From a bacterium (lineage in GTDB: Bacteria > Bacillota > Limnochordia > DTU080 > RSA5), in the NCBI GenBank assembly GCA_002919195.1, contig PKEU01000120.1, forward strand, positions 1-34,012: a stretch of DNA of 34,012 bases, read 5' to 3'. Position numbers and translations under genes: made by a program. This document shows positions 1 through 7,337 of this stretch, one piece after another. Each line of letters opens with the position of its first letter. Positions within the stretch are counted from its first letter, which is position 1. The notes under the pieces are model-generated. The model saw only the letters and a program-made list of their open reading frames with translations. It ran no database searches and was not told the origin of the DNA.

Positions 1-378
1 TCCAACGAAAGCGAGGACGGGGCCCGGCCGGAGTTCTTGGTGAATCCGGCGAGTGGCGAGAGGATGGAGCTTGACCGGTATTATCCCGTACACCGGGTGG
101 CGTTTGAGTTTAACGGGAAACAGCACTATGTGGCGACGGGGCGCTTCACCAAGCAAGAGGTGGCGGCGCAGCGAAAGCGGGACAAGCTCAAGCAGCGGAT
201 TTGTAAAGAGAGAAACGTGCATCTTGTGATTGTCCACGCCGAGGATCTTTCGCTCACCGGGATGCTGCGGAAAGTGGGCACGCTGTTGCCTTTGCGGGCG
301 TTGCGGGGGTTTAAGGAAACCATCCGGTTTCTCAACCGCTGCGGCTTGCGTTATCAAAAAGCCGCAGCGGTGGGGTGA
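1..378 (+). CDS. PD-(D/E)XK-type endonuclease-like protein, 3' part
   Basis: The frame is open from base 1, so the gene starts upstream of the window; 125 codons are visible. The visible part reads like the core of a restriction-endonuclease fold. RPEFLVNP leads into ELDRYYP (candidate acidic metal ligand), then AFEFNGKQHY (candidate E-x-N-G-K catalytic strand), then QRKRDKLKQRIC and a hydrophobic LVIVHAEDLS strand. The spacing of D, E and K resembles small VSR/homing-endonuclease-like nucleases with a D...ExNGxQH core. TTG37 and GTG40 could serve as internal starts but have no ribosome site, and the conserved block begins upstream of them. A role in restriction, DNA repair or a mobile element cannot be settled from this fragment. 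The fold call rests on motif reading only. Confidence 0.6.
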   Translation, partial: SNESEDGARPEFLVNPASGERMELDRYYPVHRVAFEFNGKQHYVATGRFTKQEVAAQRKRDKLKQRICKERNVHLVIVHAEDLSLTGMLRKVGTLLPLRALRGFKETIRFLNRCGLRYQKAAAVG

Positions 379-592
379 GCGGCGGGATGAATCGAGAAAA
401 TTCGCTGCCCTGCGCATCATGGTGTGATCCTTTGGAGTGGAGGAAGTGAGCAACGTATCCCGAATTTCGCTAAGAAAAATCGAACTTTCCTGGCAAGCCG
501 GCTTGTTCATGTAAACCTCCTTGTGTTGATCTCGAGGTCGCCACCTCCGCGATTGCGTTTTTGAGGGGGTCCGGGCGGTTTGTCTGCACTGT
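379..592. other. Intergenic gap with an isolated minus-strand ribosome site
   Basis: There is no plus-strand gene here. On the minus strand an AAGGAGG ribosome site (515-521) lies 5 nt before an ATG at 510-508. The frame opened there has no stop down to base 1, running antisense and codon-aligned to the nuclease-like gene. The first ~45 residues lie in this gap. It may be a genuine short gene start, a remnant, or chance. No plus promoter for the next gene was recognised. Confidence 0.4.
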
Positions 593-2209
593 ATGGCCGC
601 CTTATCTCTCGTGGGAGTGGGAGGCGTGAAACGCGAGCTCTTCAACTCTCGAGTGAGCAAGGTGTGCGTCGCACTGGGCCTTTGGGGCGCCAGCGTAGCA
701 CTGATCGTCTCGCTTGTTTCCGGGACGCCCGTGCATCCTGGTGTCCTCGTTCTGGCGGGATTGCTCGCGGCAGTCAGCGGGTGGGCTGCCGTCCGGTGGA
801 GTTTAGCGCCTCTCGCTACGTTTCCTGCACCGGCTCGACCGATGGCTCGACCGAGCTCTAGGGTCGTCGAGGTGGGATCTGTGATCACGCCTACTGGGCA
901 GAGGAGGACGTTTGCCCGGCCTGAAGAGCGCCGACGGTTCGCGAGCACTTATCATGTGCCCACAGTCGGTGGAAAACTCGCTTCGAAATACGTTGAGAAT
1001 GGCTTCTCTACTGAACAGCAAATCGGGCGTGCACGGCGCACCGGGTACGCTTGGTACGCGAGGTACGCATGGCCCGCTGACCAGGCCAGGCACACGGACC
1101 ACTCTGATCATCCTGAGCACGCTGAGCATGGCGAGCATATCGGGCGCGTCAAGCGTATTGGCCGAGCTGAACTCAGTGGACGCGCTGAGCGAATTGGCAA
1201 GGCTGAACAGAGTGGACGCGCTGAGCGTATTGGCCAAGCTGAACACAGTGGACGCGCTGAGCGTATTGGTCAGGCTGAGCACCTTGGGCGCGCCGCGCGT
1301 GTTGACCAGGCTGAACGGACAGAGCACTCGGAGCATGGGCGTGCTGGACCGTTTGGAGGGACCGTTCGCAGCGGGAATGCCGGACCCGTTAAGAACATTG
1401 CTGAGCTTGAACAGCCTCGGTCAATTGGAGCAGCTCGACAGAGACGCTATACTGGTACTGGCAATCGATCCGCCCGGAGAAAAGCGGATCGCTCAGTTGA
1501 GCTGGAAGGCGGCTTAGAAATCCTGGACTTGTCGAGACTGCTTCGCCTTATCCGGGCGGGAAGGAAATCGGGGACCCTCGTCTTACGGCAAGACGGGAAA
1601 AAGGGCCTCATCTATTGGCAAGAGGGAGCGATCGTGGGCGCGATGCACGGGGGTTGGGAGGGAAGGGAAGCGTTGAGGCGTCTCTTCCAATGGAAAAGAG
1701 GATCTTTCCAGTTTATCCGGGGCCCCGTGCCGGTGGGAAGTTTGGTTGGAGAGCGTTGGGAGAGCGTAGTGCTCGATGGCGCCCGCAGCGTGAGCGACCC
1801 CGAGCTGTGGGAGAAAGCTGTGCCGCGGGACGAGTGTGCGCCTCGAAAAAGGCGGGCCTTGGACCGGATTTTCCTGCGACAGTTGCTGACCTATCAAGAG
1901 TGGCAGCTTCTTAATCATGTCGATGGAAATCGTACGGTCGAAGATCTTGCTCAACTCTTGCACTGGCCAATCGAGCAGGTGCGTCGCCACATGTATCCTT
2001 TGCTGGCGATAGGCGCCGTGGAGTGCGTCGACGCGGTGGAGCCTAAAGTTCGACAAAAGAGTGCGCGAGTGCGTCCACGACGTGGCGAACGAAGCGGAGC
2101 TTCTACGAGCAAAGCTACGGCTATTGCAAGAAGACGTGCAAGGCAGCCACATGGCAAGCGAGAGGTAAAAGTGATATCGCTCGACTCCGCTCGACGGAAC
2201 GCAAAGTAA
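593..2209 (+). CDS. Membrane-anchored DUF4388 (PatA N-terminal-like) protein with repeat linker
   Basis: 538 aa from ATG593. GTG626, just behind GGGAGTGGGAGG, is an alternative start that gives a cleaner N-terminus (KRELFNSRVSK). Residues ~24-72 hold two hydrophobic segments (VCVALGLWGASVALIVSL and VLVLAGLLAAVSGWAAV), a likely membrane anchor. Residues ~144-250 are a low-complexity His/Glu/Arg linker of 6-aa units alternating AERIGQ and AEHSGR (18-bp units, 36-bp higher order, 1166-1327). Residues ~304-376 are a DUF4388 domain: LEGGLEILDLSRLLRLI, then KSGTLVLR, GLIYWQEGAIVGA and a W-K-x-G-x-F-x-F ending. Residues ~423-478 resemble a winged-helix-like tail (LLNHVDGNRTVEDLAQLL). DUF4388 proteins are associated with signalling and gliding or polarity regulators. 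No partner gene is adjacent, so the specific role is unknown. Confidence 0.75.
   Translation: MAALSLVGVGGVKRELFNSRVSKVCVALGLWGASVALIVSLVSGTPVHPGVLVLAGLLAAVSGWAAVRWSLAPLATFPAPARPMARPSSRVVEVGSVITPTGQRRTFARPEERRRFASTYHVPTVGGKLASKYVENGFSTEQQIGRARRTGYAWYARYAWPADQARHTDHSDHPEHAEHGEHIGRVKRIGRAELSGRAERIGKAEQSGRAERIGQAEHSGRAERIGQAEHLGRAARVDQAERTEHSEHGRAGPFGGTVRSGNAGPVKNIAELEQPRSIGAARQRRYTGTGNRSARRKADRSVELEGGLEILDLSRLLRLIRAGRKSGTLVLRQDGKKGLIYWQEGAIVGAMHGGWEGREALRRLFQWKRGSFQFIRGPVPVGSLVGERWESVVLDGARSVSDPELWEKAVPRDECAPRKRRALDRIFLRQLLTYQEWQLLNHVDGNRTVEDLAQLLHWPIEQVRRHMYPLLAIGAVECVDAVEPKVRQKSARVRPRRGERSGASTSKATAIARRRARQPHGKREVKVISLDSARRNAK
1166..1327 (+). repeat. 18-bp tandem array (36-bp higher order) inside a CDS
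   Basis: Nine consecutive 18-bp units start at 1166 and encode AELSGR, AERIGK, AEQSGR, AERIGQ, AEHSGR, AERIGQ, AEHLGR, AARVDQ and AERTEH. Odd and even units differ, giving a 36-bp period that is best preserved at 1184-1273. Flanking EHAEHGEHI-type triplets suggest a decayed 9-bp base period. Because the unit is a multiple of three, two other frames stay open here as well. Confidence 0.9.
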
Positions 2210-2323
2210 TTGAAAGCGGCTGCGGAGTTTCAGGGAGCTTGGGGAGGTTCAAGGAGCACCGTAGAGCTTCGAAGGACAAGGTCCTAGCGAGCTTTAAGCT
2301 TCAACAAGAAAGAGTGCTAATAA

Positions 2324-2354
2324 GAACGGGCTCCGAAGATGGCGGAGCCCGTTC
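2324..2354 (+). terminator. Perfect 12-bp hairpin after the DUF4388 gene
   Basis: GAACGGGCTCCG (2324-2335) pairs perfectly with CGGAGCCCGTTC (2343-2354) around a 7-nt loop. The nearest T-run (ATTTTTCC) lies about 18 nt downstream, so it is a strong hairpin but not a textbook intrinsic terminator. Confidence 0.6.
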
Positions 2355-2474
2355 GATGGAGCGCAAGGGGACGATTTTTCCGGCATAGGCTGGGAACTGG
2401 CACGCCGCGAAGGGTGTGAACGGATCGTGAAAGCCGTCGGCTTCCTCACGGACTCGCTTGGGATTCGCTGCGTG

Positions 2475-2494
2475 AAGCCGCCCGATCGCGGCTT
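2475..2494 (-). terminator. Hairpin downstream of the beta-barrel gene
   Basis: AAGCCGC (2475-2481) and GCGGCTT (2488-2494) form a 7-bp stem with a 6-nt loop, about 22 nt beyond the minus-strand stop codon. A second short AAGCCG/CGGCTT inverted repeat lies at about 2439. There is no clear U-tract on the minus strand. Confidence 0.4.
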
Positions 2495-2516
2495 GCCGCC
2501 AAATCGTTAGAACTCG

Positions 2517-3176
2517 TTAGAACCGGTACGTGACGCCGACGCCCACGCCCCAGCTGTTCAGCTCGAATTCGCTATCATCGATGGCGATCGGTTCGCCGTC
2601 GATCACGAAGTTCTTGACCTCGCTCGAGAACCAACGGTAGTTGGCCGTAGCGTCCAGCGAGAGCCGCTCAGTAATGTCGGTGCTAAACTGGCCACCGATC
2701 AGAAAACCGAGGCCGGCCTCCGCTTCGACCTCCATCTCCAGTTCATTGCCCAAATCGTCCGCCATCTTAAACACCGACTGGGGGAGATACGAACCCACAC
2801 CGACCTGCACCAATCCGCGCCAGTTCTCCCCGGCCAAGGCGAGGTAGTCGGCCGTGACGGCAAGACCGAGCACGGTGCCTGTCGACTCAGTCGTCAACCC
2901 GGTCGTCGACGACTCGGTCGTCGAGCCGAGGCCGTCCACCTTCACCCCAACAGCAAACTTCGGGTGAAACCAGTAGCGACTGCCCAGATGCCAGCCGAGA
3001 TCAGGACCGCTGGATTCCGAAACTTGCTCGCCGTCAACGGTGACCGCCGCGGTGATGCGCTGATGGGTGAGTCCGCCGTAAAGCTCCCAATCACCGGGAG
3101 AAACATTGGCCAGAGCCGGCAATGCGGCGCTGGCGGTCAGGATCGCCGAGAGAACGAGCGCTTTTACTAACCGCAT
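2517..3176 (-). CDS. Secreted outer-membrane beta-barrel protein (OmpW/opacity-like)
   Basis: 219 aa from ATG3176, chosen because GAGGAGGAACC precedes it and a signal peptide follows at once: basic MRLVK, hydrophobic ALVLSAILTASAAL, cleavage near ALA-NVS. A longer in-frame start at 3248 would bury the signal. The mature protein alternates polar and hydrophobic residues in strands such as WELYGGLTHQRITAAVTV, LGWHLGSRYWF and LSLDATANYRWF. It ends in GVGVGVTYRF, the terminal aromatic residue expected of outer-membrane barrels recognised by BamA. The length suits an 8-stranded barrel. The gene stands alone. It implies an outer membrane (family knowledge). The cargo or function cannot be read from the sequence. 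Confidence 0.75.
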   Translation of the reverse strand: MRLVKALVLSAILTASAALPALANVSPGDWELYGGLTHQRITAAVTVDGEQVSESSGPDLGWHLGSRYWFHPKFAVGVKVDGLGSTTESSTTGLTTESTGTVLGLAVTADYLALAGENWRGLVQVGVGSYLPQSVFKMADDLGNELEMEVEAEAGLGFLIGGQFSTDITERLSLDATANYRWFSSEVKNFVIDGEPIAIDDSEFELNSWGVGVGVTYRF

Positions 3177-3409
3177 TTCAGGTTCCTCCTCTTTCTTGGT
3201 GGTCTTTCCCCGACCCCAATGGAGAGGTTCCCCTTGCGCGGAAAGCATCAGCGGAGAAAACGGCTACTCGTCCCCCTCGAAGGTTCCCGGCTTCCCTTTT
3301 CCCACGTTTTGCCAAGCCCAAGCCCCAACACAGTGCTATGCAGGTTCGTGGCGAGGTGCCCGACTCCTCCGGGTTGAAACGGGTTTGGACCAAAATCCGA
3401 CGATAGGTC

Positions 3410-3437
3410 AGTTCAACAGGAGGAGTTCAACAGGAGG
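3410..3437. repeat. 14-bp perfect tandem duplication
   Basis: AGTTCAACAGGAGG occurs twice head to tail (3410-3423 and 3424-3437) with no mismatch. Confidence 0.9.
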
Positions 3438-3509
3438 TTAGTTATCGGTTACATCATGTGAATGCTCAAGGCTCCGACTGGCTCATAGGGACATGGGTTC
3501 AATCACGAT

Positions 3510-3563
3510 ACACGGTTAAATCACTCTACCCGGTTAGATCGTCAGACACGGTTAGATCATCAT
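3510..3563. repeat. 18-bp tandem repeat, three copies
   Basis: Units ACACGGTTAAATCACTCT (3510-3527), ACCCGGTTAGATCGTCAG (3528-3545) and ACACGGTTAGATCATCAT (3546-3563) share the core CGGTTARATC. The iteron-like layout upstream of a gene could be an operator, but the same style of array is found in non-promoter places in this window. Confidence 0.9.
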
Positions 3564-3567
3564 ACGA

Positions 3568-3597
3568 TAGGTGCGATGCATCTAGGTGCGATGCATC
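3568..3597. repeat. 15-bp perfect tandem duplication with ATGCAT
   Basis: TAGGTGCGATGCATC occurs at 3568-3582 and 3583-3597. It is followed by a partial third GCATGCATCGG. The units contain the palindrome GATGCATC. Confidence 0.9.
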
Positions 3598-3734
3598 GGC
3601 ATGCATCGGCCGTAGGTGATTTTCCATTGGTGCATTTGTCGTAGAAATTGCCCTGCTCAAGCAAGAAGATTGACTCCGTCAGCGAAATAGGTGGCGTGGC
3701 ATAGAATATCTCCTCATGGACGGGTGTTAACGGA

Positions 3735-4409
3735 ATGTATCGATTTGAAATCCATTGTCATACGGCGGAATCGAGCAGTTGTGGTCGGGTTAAAGCAGAG
3801 CGTCTCGTCGAGCTCTACGTGCAAGCGGGCTATGACGGGGTGGTGATCACCGACCACCTTAATCCCGACAACCCTCGAACGCTCCTCGAAAGGGATGGGG
3901 TGCCGGCCACCTTTGAAAACCAGGTCCAACGCCTGCTGGAGGGTTATCGCAAGGCCCGGGCGGCAGCGGGGGATCGGCTTGTGGTGCTCTATGGGACCGA
4001 GCTCCGTTTCGCAAACGATCCCAACGACTACCTCGTCTACGGGATGAGTGAAGAGATGCTCCTCGAGCACCCTGACATCGTCAGCTGGGGGATCCAGAAG
4101 TTCTCTCAGTACGCGAGAGAACACGGCCTCCTCGTGATCCATGCCCATCCATTTCGCAACAACATGAGGGTGATCGATCCCAAGTGGGTCGACATGGTCG
4201 AAGTGTATAACGGCCACCCGCGTCATAATTCCCGGAACGAGCTTGCGCTGCTGTGGGCGAGGATGCACGGAAAGCCGGGCTCTGCGGGCTCCGATTTTCA
4301 CCAAGAAGGCGATGAAGCTCGAGGCGGCGTCCTCTTGCCCGAGCGCCCCGAAACGATCCAAGAGTTTATCGAGCTGATGAGAGAACAACCCTTGCTCATC
4401 ACGCGGTAG
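3735..4409 (+). CDS. PHP-domain metal-dependent phosphoesterase
   Basis: 224 aa, a typical size for a stand-alone PHP protein. The metal-ligand motifs are all present in order: H7-C-H9 (EIHCHT), D40-H41 (ITDH), E89 (GTELRF), H136-A-H138 (IHAHPF) and D187-x-H189 (GSDFHQ). PHP proteins hydrolyse phosphoesters with two or three metal ions and are cytoplasmic. Substrates in this class include nucleoside bisphosphates (RNase AM/YciV type) and histidinol phosphate; which one applies is not readable here. ATG3735 has only a weak ACGGA upstream, but the strand-1 motif starts five residues later, so no shorter start is possible. No operon partner is present. Confidence 0.88.
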   Translation: MYRFEIHCHTAESSSCGRVKAERLVELYVQAGYDGVVITDHLNPDNPRTLLERDGVPATFENQVQRLLEGYRKARAAAGDRLVVLYGTELRFANDPNDYLVYGMSEEMLLEHPDIVSWGIQKFSQYAREHGLLVIHAHPFRNNMRVIDPKWVDMVEVYNGHPRHNSRNELALLWARMHGKPGSAGSDFHQEGDEARGGVLLPERPETIQEFIELMREQPLLITR

Positions 4410-4412
4410 GTA

Positions 4413-4516
4413 CCTTACAAAGGCACCTAACAAAGGCCCATTACAAAGGCACCTTACAATGGCGCCTTACGAAGGTAGCTTACGAAGGTAGCTAGCGAAG
4501 GTAGCTATCCAAAGAC
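4413..4516. repeat. 13-bp tandem array, eight units
   Basis: Starting four bases after the PHP stop codon, 13-bp units run without gaps: CCTTACAAAGGCA, CCTAACAAAGGCC, CATTACAAAGGCA, CCTTACAATGGCG, CCTTACGAAGGTA, GCTTACGAAGGTA, GCTAGCGAAGGTA and GCTATCCAAAGAC. Neighbouring units are most alike and divergence is graded along the array, as expected from stepwise slippage or duplication. It has no spacers, so it is not a CRISPR array. Confidence 0.93.
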
Positions 4517-4529
4517 GTCGGAAGAAAGT

Positions 4530-4556
4530 GGGCCGCTTGCTTTGCGCAGGCGGCCC
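4530..4556 (+). terminator. 11-bp hairpin after the 13-bp array
   Basis: GGGCCGCTTGC (4530-4540) pairs with GCAGGCGGCCC (4546-4556) with one G-U wobble and a 5-nt loop. There is no T-tract behind it. It probably ends the PHP transcript. Confidence 0.5.
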
Positions 4557-4694
4557 TCCCAAACATCATACTGTACAGAACATGATCGTGTGCACCCACA
4601 CAATGCCCCGCGTCTTTATTTTTTGTAGGCCCAGGTACCTCACTTCGGTGGAAGAACGCGACGGAAGACGCAAACCGAGGTGGGTCGTGTCGTT

Positions 4695-5930
4695 ATGAAT
4701 GAACGTGGCGCTCAAGCCTCCCGAGAGACAACGGAACAACCGACAAAGCGCGTCTCCCTCGGTAAGTTGATCGAGATTCTGTTCGTGGCTCTACGCCTTG
4801 GATTGACCTCGTTCGGCGGGCCCATCGCCCACCTCGGGTACTTTCGAGAAGAGTATGTCCAACGTCGCCAATGGCTCGATGACAAAGCCTACGCGGATAT
4901 CGTGGCGCTGTGTCAGTTCTTACCGGGACCCGCGAGCAGTCAGGTCGGTATCTCGATTGGGATGTTGCGCGGAGGCTACCTAGGCGGCGTTCTCGCTTGG
5001 CTGGGATTTACGTTGCCCTCTGCAGTCGCCTTGGCTTTGTTGGCTACGTTTCTCCAAGATTACGACGTAACCAGCTCAGGGTGGCTGCGGGGACTACTGA
5101 TCGTCGCGGTCGCTGTCGTCGCTCACGCTGTGTGGGGCATGGCGACGAAACTGACTCCCGATCGGGAGCGAGTAAGCGTTGCCATTTTAGCGGCAATTGT
5201 AACGCTCATGGTGCCAACGGCATCGGTCCAAATGCTCGTGATTGTGATTGGCGGCCTCTTTGGTTGGTTGTTCTTGCGGAACGTGCCCACGCCGGACGAG
5301 GATGATACCGTGGCTTTCCCACTAAGCCGCAAGGCCGCCGTTACGGCGTGGCTACTTTTCTTTAGCCTACTCATCGGACTCCCATTCGTTCGGCAAATCT
5401 ATCCGGCGAAATGGGTCGCGGTGCTCGACAGCTTTTACCGGGTTGGCAGCCTCGTCTTTGGCGGAGGCCATGTGGTGCTGCCGCTCCTGTCCAGTGAAGT
5501 CGTCGCCAACGGCTGGATCACGGAGGAACAGTTCCTCGCAGGATATGGCGCGGCCCAAGCTGTGCCAGGACCCCTGTTTACCTTTTCCGCCTATATCGGC
5601 GCGGCAATGGAAGGTTGGTTTCTGAGCGCTGTGGCGCTTGTGGGCGTCTTTGCGCCGTCGTTTCTACTGGTTATTGGCTTACTGCCCTTTTGGGACAGCA
5701 TCCGGCGGCGCGCCTCGTTCCGAGCGGTGTTAAGCGGGATTAACGCTGCCGTCGTCGGCATTCTGCTTGCAGCCCTTTACGATCCGATCTGGACAAAGGC
5801 GATTCATACACCGGCGGATTTGAGTCTTGCGTTGGTCGGTTTCGGCTTGCTCATGTTCTGGAAGGTACCCTCTTGGGCCGTGGTGCTGGTGATGGCTGCC
5901 GGTGGAATGATGATTGACGCCCTCATCTGA
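4695..5930 (+). CDS. chrA: Chromate efflux transporter, two-domain ChrA (CHR family)
   Basis: 411 aa from ATG4695, preferred over GTG4680 because GAGGTGGG lies ~10 nt before the ATG. Two homologous CHR halves are visible. The N-terminal half has LRLGLTSFGGPIAHLGYF and CQFLPGPASSQVGISIG. The C-terminal half has FYRVGSLVFGGGHVVLPLL and YGAAQAVPGPLFTFSAYIG. The repeated FGG(P/G)xxH and PGP signatures are family hallmarks. About ten membrane segments are evident. Long-chain ChrA proteins export chromate at the cytoplasmic membrane by an anion-coupled mechanism (family knowledge). No chrB regulator is adjacent. The gene is convergent with the next one, only 29 bp apart, with no visible terminator between them. 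Confidence 0.92.
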   Translation: MNERGAQASRETTEQPTKRVSLGKLIEILFVALRLGLTSFGGPIAHLGYFREEYVQRRQWLDDKAYADIVALCQFLPGPASSQVGISIGMLRGGYLGGVLAWLGFTLPSAVALALLATFLQDYDVTSSGWLRGLLIVAVAVVAHAVWGMATKLTPDRERVSVAILAAIVTLMVPTASVQMLVIVIGGLFGWLFLRNVPTPDEDDTVAFPLSRKAAVTAWLLFFSLLIGLPFVRQIYPAKWVAVLDSFYRVGSLVFGGGHVVLPLLSSEVVANGWITEEQFLAGYGAAQAVPGPLFTFSAYIGAAMEGWFLSAVALVGVFAPSFLLVIGLLPFWDSIRRRASFRAVLSGINAAVVGILLAALYDPIWTKAIHTPADLSLALVGFGLLMFWKVPSWAVVLVMAAGGMMIDALI

Positions 5931-5959
5931 CGCGAAGCCAACCCCAATCAGGCGCTGTG

Positions 5960-7039
5960 TTACGGACTCCAAATCGTGGCGGCGATGTAGCGCTCGCCCA
6001 GGGCGCTGTCGTTGAAGTAGTACACCGTCACCAGCTGGCCGTCGGCTCTTTCGACGGTCCTCGGGTAACCGATATCGTGATTGCCACCATCGTCACGCAA
6101 CACGATATCGGGCGACCAGGTGACGCCGTTATCCTCGCTCACCCGAGCCCGGATCCCAAAAGGCGGGTTTCTATAGCCGTACACCAGGCACAGGCGGCCG
6201 TCTCGCAGGAGGGTCAGCGAAGGAGGATTGCCGCCGTGCCCTGTGTCTTCGACGGGCCGTGAAAGGTAACGCCACGACTTTCCCAGATCCTGGGATTCGT
6301 AGAGGTCGATCCATGAATGCTGTTGCTGCCTGCAGCGCACGGCGACGAGGAGCTTCTCGCCTACCCGGGCGCTCGCGGGCATGATGGCGTAACCTTTGGG
6401 CTCAGGAGTGATCCAGCTCAAAAACTGAAACGAGCGGCACCCGTCGGTTGTCAAGGCGCAAAAGGGACGTCCTTCGCCGCCGTCGGATTTCGCAGCCGTC
6501 AAAAACAGCAGGCACTCGGTCCGCGATAGGACCTGGTAATCGGTGCGCGCGGCGATACCGGGCAAGCCAAACATGGGCAGCCGGTACGGCCCCATCCATT
6601 CCCGACAGCGGTTGGTCGAAACATAAAACCACGAAAACGCCCCGGCAGCCAACCCCGTCCGGCTGCACATCAGGGCAAAATCGGGATGTTGGAGGTTGAC
6701 GGGGTCCTGGTTTTCCGGGATGTCCTCTAAACGGACAGCCTGACCGGTCTGCAGCTCCGGGACAACGTGCTCATCGGCCGCAAGCCCTTTTCCGCCAGGG
6801 GCCTCGCACGGGGTAGGGATGACCTCCCACGTTTCACCGCCGTCCAGGGATCGAGCTTGCATCGGCTCGAACGGGCGCGTCTTGTCCCTCAAGTGAAATC
6901 GGTCCGCTTCGGGGTCGCTTCCCAGGTATCCTGCCGTAAAGCCGACAACGATCTCGTCGCCCCACGACCAAATGCCGTAATTGGCCGGCCAGCCGGCAAA
7001 GCGTCCCTTTTCTCGAAAGACCGTCACGTGCTTTTTCAA
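5960..7039 (-). CDS. Sialidase-like BNR/Asp-box protein (intracellular)
   Basis: 359 aa from TTG7039, chosen because GGGAGGT sits 6 nt upstream; GTG7054 would lie inside that ribosome site. At least three Asp-box-like motifs are seen (SLDGGETW, SQDLGKSW, SEDNGVTW), with the WPANYGIW N-terminal strand and a C-terminal DDGGNHDIGYPRTVERADG block. This suits a six-bladed propeller of the exo-alpha-sialidase superfamily. No signal peptide is present, so it would act in the cytoplasm. Many such proteins are not true sialidases, and the Arg triad cannot be assigned by eye. It may act on an imported glycoside; no transporter is directly linked. Confidence 0.75.
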   Translation of the reverse strand: MKKHVTVFREKGRFAGWPANYGIWSWGDEIVVGFTAGYLGSDPEADRFHLRDKTRPFEPMQARSLDGGETWEVIPTPCEAPGGKGLAADEHVVPELQTGQAVRLEDIPENQDPVNLQHPDFALMCSRTGLAAGAFSWFYVSTNRCREWMGPYRLPMFGLPGIAARTDYQVLSRTECLLFLTAAKSDGGEGRPFCALTTDGCRSFQFLSWITPEPKGYAIMPASARVGEKLLVAVRCRQQQHSWIDLYESQDLGKSWRYLSRPVEDTGHGGNPPSLTLLRDGRLCLVYGYRNPPFGIRARVSEDNGVTWSPDIVLRDDGGNHDIGYPRTVERADGQLVTVYYFNDSALGERYIAATIWSP

Positions 7040-7108
7040 GCGGCTACCTCCCACTCAGCGCGGCTCGAGACGTCCTCGCGTTAAAGTGCGCCGGGAAATG
7101 GTTTCGCA

Positions 7109-7292
7109 CGAACGTGCGCCTTGCGATGCTCTCCGTGTCAACGTGCGGATGGCGATGCCCTCAGGCCACCGTCCAGATGGCGATGTCTTCGCACCAACGT
7201 CCGGGCGGCGATGTCCCCGCACCACCGTCCAGACAGCGATGTCCCCCCGCCAGCGTCCAGGCGCCGATGGCCTCGTGTCAACGTCTGGACGG
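7109..7292. repeat. 28-bp tandem array, about six to seven units
   Basis: Units begin near 7109, 7138, 7166, 7194, 7222, 7250 and 7278 (the last partial). Each starts with CAACGTSCG/CACCGTCCA and carries GGCGATGTC in its middle. The first unit is 29 bp, the next five are 28 bp. The array fills the gap between the Sir2 gene and the sialidase-like gene and lies ahead of the latter on the minus strand. Unit identity is roughly 70-80 % by eye. Confidence 0.88.
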
Positions 7293-7337
7293 TCTTCTCG
7301 CGCAAACGAACCTGCAGTCTTCCATGAGCCTCGTTCT

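Larger units (their letters stand above)
2210..2516. other. Convergent intergenic gap, no gene
   Basis: This lies between the DUF4388 gene and the beta-barrel gene, which converge. About 2230-2310 shows faint ~20-bp periodicity (GAGTTTCAGGGAGC, GAGGTTCAAGGAGC, GAGCTTCGAAGGAC), perhaps a decayed tandem array. Two hairpins, annotated separately, probably end the two flanking transcripts. No ORF with a ribosome site was found. Confidence 0.5.
3177..3734. other. 558-bp divergent gap with three short tandem clusters
   Basis: This gap separates the beta-barrel gene (minus) from the PHP gene (plus), so it should hold both promoters. None matched a clear TTGACA-17-TATAAT arrangement. It contains a 14-bp duplication, an 18-bp triplication and a 15-bp duplication, annotated separately. 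The ORFs across 3106-3441 lack ribosome sites and protein-like composition. Confidence 0.6.

Noticed and set aside
912-1517. A 201-codon plus-frame ORF with leucine-rich-repeat-like sequence
   Set aside because: It is a frame shadow of the 18-bp repeat in the DUF4388 gene; it has no ribosome site, and the gene frame contains the recognisable domain.
7109-7292. Possible CRISPR array (28-bp units)
   Set aside because: Units are contiguous with no spacers, unit sequences drift, and there is no cas gene in the window.
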